A stretch of DNA of 9,365 nucleotides from an uncultured Rhodospirillaceae bacterium (GTDB taxonomy: Bacteria; Pseudomonadota; Alphaproteobacteria; Rhodospirillales; UBA2165): NCBI GenBank assembly GCA_913054205.1, contig CAJXJM010000066.1, forward strand, positions 1 to 9,365, given 5' to 3'. Numbering within the stretch: position 1 is the first letter of the stretch; each line of letters opens with the position of its first letter. Shown one piece after another: positions 7,009 to 9,365 of this stretch. Below the pieces are notes generated by a model. It had not been told where the DNA came from. It made no database searches and saw nothing but the letters and a program-made list of their open reading frames with translations. Made by a program: the position numbers and the translations under genes.

Positions 7009-8598
7009 TTACCAAACGCCGATATAGACAGCCTTTTTGGTATCGTTGTCCAAGGAGCGGCGCGCTCTCATTTCCATATCTTTGTCAGGAAAGGTTTTGC
7101 GGAACTTTCGTCTGCGTAAAGATTCAAACATTTGGTCTCGCATTTCTCGGCGGACATCTTCATATTTTGGGTCTTCGCCTAAATCCACCCATTCGTTCGG
7201 ATCGTTTTTAAGATCAAACAATTCTGGTCGGAAAGCTTCATGGTGGATGTATTTCCAGTCATCTGTTCGGACCATTGTGCCGCGTGCTTCGCTCGGTTTG
7301 ATGCCAAATTCCCAACTGGCAAAGCGTGCCGCGTATTCAGATTCGCTTATGACGTAGGTGCGCCAATCATCTGGTTTTTCGCCGCGCAATAGGGGGCGAA
7401 GGGAGCGACCTTCCAAAATATGCTCTGGAATTTCTCCGCCCGCCGCATCGATAAATGTCGGTACCAGATCAATGGCCTCCATAAAGCTATCATCGACTGT
7501 TCCTCGCGTGGCGTCTGAACCTTCATCGGGATCATAGACAATCATCGGAATTCGAACGCTTTCCTCGTGGAAGAGCTCTTTCTCCGCCATGTAGTGATCA
7601 CCGAGATAATCGCCATGGTCGGAGGTGAAAACAATCATTGTGTCATCCATCCGGCCTTGCTCTTCCAGAAATTTAAACAACCGGCCCATATGATCATCGA
7701 TTTGCTTGATCAAGCCCATATAAGAGGGAATGACGTTGTTTCGAGTTTCATCGCGGGCAAAAGTTTCGCTGTCCGGGCGGCCCATGAAGAATTTATAAAC
7801 TGGGTGGCCGTTTTCTTTTTCGTCTGGATGGCGATTTACCGGGATCATATCGTTGTGGCCGTACATGTCGTGATACGGGGCGGGAGCAACATAAGGCCAA
7901 TGCGGTTTGATGTAACTGAGATGCAGGCACCAGGACTGGTCACCGGCTTCGGTGATGAACTCCATCGCCCGATTGGTCATATAGGCGGTTTCTGAATGCT
8001 CTTCTTTGACGCGGGCCGGCAAGTGATTGTTGCGGATGTGCCAACCGGACAAAATTTCGCCGTCGGGTCCTTCATGTGAATTTGCATAATCGTGCCACGG
8101 ATTTTTACCTTCGTAGCCTTGAGCATTGAGATAATTGTTGTAGGCCAAATTCTCAGGGCCAAATTCCGCGTTTCCCCAAAGACCATCATCGCGCTCATAG
8201 GGCTCGAACCCACACTCGCTCGCCAACACACCAAACGGCGCATGAGGATCAAGGCCAAGGCGTTCCATGCCAGCGGTGTCCGCATTCATGTGGGTTTTGC
8301 CGACCAAAGCTACTCGGTAATCAAGCGGTCGGAGATAGTCGCCGATGGTTTGCTCGCCAAGATTCAACGGCACACCGTTCCAAGTCGCACCATGGGTAAA
8401 GTTATAACGACCGGTGTAAAAACTCATCCGTGAGCCGCCGCAAATCGGCGCCTGACAATAGGCTCTCGAGAACAACACGCCGCGGGCTGCCAATGCATCG
8501 ATATTCGGTGTTTCCAATCGAGGGTGACCCGTGCAAGACAGATAGTCCGCCCGCAATTGATCGCACATAATGAAGAGAATATTTTTAACTTTAGCCAT
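7009..8598 (-). CDS. Cytoplasmic sulfatase / phosphonate monoester hydrolase-like enzyme
   Basis: This 529-residue alkaline-phosphatase-superfamily hydrolase should cleave a sulfate, phosphate diester or phosphonate monoester. Metal-site residues are visible: Asp13-Gln14 (D-Q as in phosphonate monoester hydrolases, rather than D-D), Asp327-His328 in T-S-D-H-G-D, plus Lys101/His103 in G-K-T-H and His233 in K-P-H-W-P-Y. Lys340, 13 residues after Asp327, matches the spacing of a catalytic Lys in that subgroup as I recall it. The nucleophile site is C53-G-G-S-R57 followed by Y-T-G-R (61-64): Cys to be converted to formylglycine, but with Gly55 replacing the usual Pro or Ala. There is no signal peptide, so it acts in the cytoplasm. 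The start ATG has only a distant GGGG. A TATAAT lies 24 bases upstream, so the gene may have its own promoter. Sulfatase versus phosphonate hydrolase cannot be settled from sequence. Confidence 0.93.
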   Translation of the reverse strand: MAKVKNILFIMCDQLRADYLSCTGHPRLETPNIDALAARGVLFSRAYCQAPICGGSRMSFYTGRYNFTHGATWNGVPLNLGEQTIGDYLRPLDYRVALVGKTHMNADTAGMERLGLDPHAPFGVLASECGFEPYERDDGLWGNAEFGPENLAYNNYLNAQGYEGKNPWHDYANSHEGPDGEILSGWHIRNNHLPARVKEEHSETAYMTNRAMEFITEAGDQSWCLHLSYIKPHWPYVAPAPYHDMYGHNDMIPVNRHPDEKENGHPVYKFFMGRPDSETFARDETRNNVIPSYMGLIKQIDDHMGRLFKFLEEQGRMDDTMIVFTSDHGDYLGDHYMAEKELFHEESVRIPMIVYDPDEGSDATRGTVDDSFMEAIDLVPTFIDAAGGEIPEHILEGRSLRPLLRGEKPDDWRTYVISESEYAARFASWEFGIKPSEARGTMVRTDDWKYIHHEAFRPELFDLKNDPNEWVDLGEDPKYEDVRREMRDQMFESLRRRKFRKTFPDKDMEMRARRSLDNDTKKAVYIGVW

Positions 8599-8621
8599 AT
8601 GTAATTATGAACCCCAAAATC

Positions 8622-8627
8622 ATTATA
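8622..8627 (-). promoter_or_regulatory. Possible -10 box upstream of the sulfatase gene
   Basis: A perfect TATAAT on the minus strand lies 24 bases before the sulfatase ATG, inside the 97-base gap after the cupin gene, the largest gap within the catabolic block. No -35-like hexamer is seen at 16-18 bases and there is no TG extension. A transcript from here would have a very short leader. The motif is common in AT-rich spacers, so this is only suggestive of an internal promoter. Confidence 0.25.
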
Positions 8628-8695
8628 GTTTAGCGCGTTTTGGCCGCTCCCATACTAGAAAGCGGATTTCCCAAAGCTAGGAATTGAAGTTTGGT

Positions 8696-9365
8696 TTAAG
8701 CGTTGCCGCGTCGCTCCCGCCAAAGGCCTAGTTTGGTTTGGACGACCTTGTCGGAGAAGCTGAATATAACAGCGTCCTCATCCGCTTCAAGCCTATGTGG
8801 ATACCAGCAGGGGACAACAATAATATCACGTTCTTGCCATTCAATTATTTGTTCGTCATCGCCTTCGCCGACAATGGTCCGACCTGATCCCTCAATGATC
8901 GAAAAAACGTTGTTCTCGGTGGTTTGATATTTTTCAGTTTTGAAGCCTTTTGGCAACAATTGCAGGAATGTTGATATCGTTGACATCGCCGGTCCGCCTG
9001 AGGTCGGGTCGATATATTCGAGTTTCAAACCGTGATAGGGATCCCAATCGGAGGACTTACGAAGATTCTCTAAAGTTTCTCGCGATTTTGCATAAGGGTA
9101 ACTGAATATAGGTGAATTTAGATTGTCCGGAACTTCGCCAACGGGGCGCATGTTGCTGCCATAACGATTGAGACTATCTCCGGGCGGCGGCCCCGCCGGG
9201 AATTGCTCATCAGGATAACGTTCGAGGAATACCGCTCCTATGTGACGCACAAGTGGCAGGTCTAATCCATCCATCCAAACAACCGGCTCAGTGCCCTCAT
9301 TGCCGTGGTCATGCCAGGTCCAGGATGGTGTGATGATAAAATCACCGGGCTCCATAAATGTTTTT
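8696..9365 (-). CDS. Gentisate 1,2-dioxygenase-like bicupin, N-terminus cut by the right edge
   Basis: The frame is open to the window edge. The ATG at 9353-9355 is internal: the codons before it encode K-T-F, and K-T-F-M-E-P-G-D-F reads as continuous family sequence. About 223 residues are visible and roughly 120-150 are missing. The N-terminal cupin's last part shows T-P-S-W-T-W-H-D-H-G-N-E, which holds the third iron-ligand His of ring-cleaving gentisate/salicylate dioxygenases (one of the two His residues encoded at 9305-9313). The C-terminal cupin runs from the F-L-Q-L-L-P-K-G-F segment to V-V-P-C-W-Y-P-H-R and ends G-L-W-R-E-R-R; its usual H-x-H is replaced by E-K-Y, the degenerate state normal for this half. 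The enzyme would cleave an aromatic ring next to a carboxylate using Fe(II) and O2, in the cytoplasm. First in the visible block, 97 bases before the sulfatase. Exact substrate uncertain. Confidence 0.85.
   Translation of the reverse strand, partial: KTFMEPGDFIITPSWTWHDHGNEGTEPVVWMDGLDLPLVRHIGAVFLERYPDEQFPAGPPPGDSLNRYGSNMRPVGEVPDNLNSPIFSYPYAKSRETLENLRKSSDWDPYHGLKLEYIDPTSGGPAMSTISTFLQLLPKGFKTEKYQTTENNVFSIIEGSGRTIVGEGDDEQIIEWQERDIIVVPCWYPHRLEADEDAVIFSFSDKVVQTKLGLWRERRGNA

Noticed and set aside
9353..9355. ATG at the right edge as the true start of the cupin gene
   Set aside because: The codons before it are open and continue the family sequence (K-T-F-M-E-P-G-D), and starting here would remove nearly all of the N-terminal cupin, so the gene simply runs off the window.

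Overview
This window looks like chromosomal DNA of a Gram-negative bacterium, most probably a proteobacterium and perhaps a marine or soil alphaproteobacterium. That guess rests on the three-gene TRAP transporter (a periplasm-dependent system), the dense same-strand packing of catabolic genes, roughly balanced base composition and family-level resemblances. The sequence alone does not fix the genus. I see no insertion sequence, phage gene, tRNA, rRNA or CRISPR array.

Apart from a 3' gene fragment at the left edge (1-153, plus strand), everything is transcribed right to left on the minus strand. In transcription order the catabolic block is: a gentisate 1,2-dioxygenase-like bicupin cut by the right edge (9365-8696), a cysteine-type sulfatase / phosphonate monoester hydrolase-like enzyme (8598-7009), a LigI-like amidohydrolase of the 2-pyrone-4,6-dicarboxylate lactonase family (6973-6089), a small antibiotic-biosynthesis-monooxygenase (ABM) protein (6080-5739) and an aldo/keto reductase (5719-4748). 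The last four are separated by 35, 8 and 19 bases and look like one transcription unit.

A 277-base AT-rich spacer follows. It carries an extended -10 promoter candidate with a 6-base-arm inverted repeat lying across the end of the -10 box and the expected start point. After it comes a complete TRAP set: binding protein dctP (4470-3454), small permease dctQ (3444-2905) and large permease dctM (2894-1593), with 9- and 10-base gaps. An MscS-type mechanosensitive channel (1501-167) ends the minus-strand run and meets the left-edge gene tail-to-tail. It is probably unrelated to the catabolism.

Working hypothesis (inference): the TRAP transporter imports an acidic, probably aromatic compound or its sulfate or phosphonate ester. 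The sulfatase has no signal peptide, so it would remove the ester group in the cytoplasm. The dioxygenase-like cupin would open a ring, and the LigI-like hydrolase, ABM protein and aldo/keto reductase would process the lactone or carbonyl intermediates. Two residue-level oddities suggest a non-standard substrate or chemistry. The sulfatase has Gly where the formylglycine motif normally has Pro or Ala (C-G-G-S-R). The LigI-like enzyme keeps most of the lactonase active site but appears to have Lys in place of one substrate-binding Arg.
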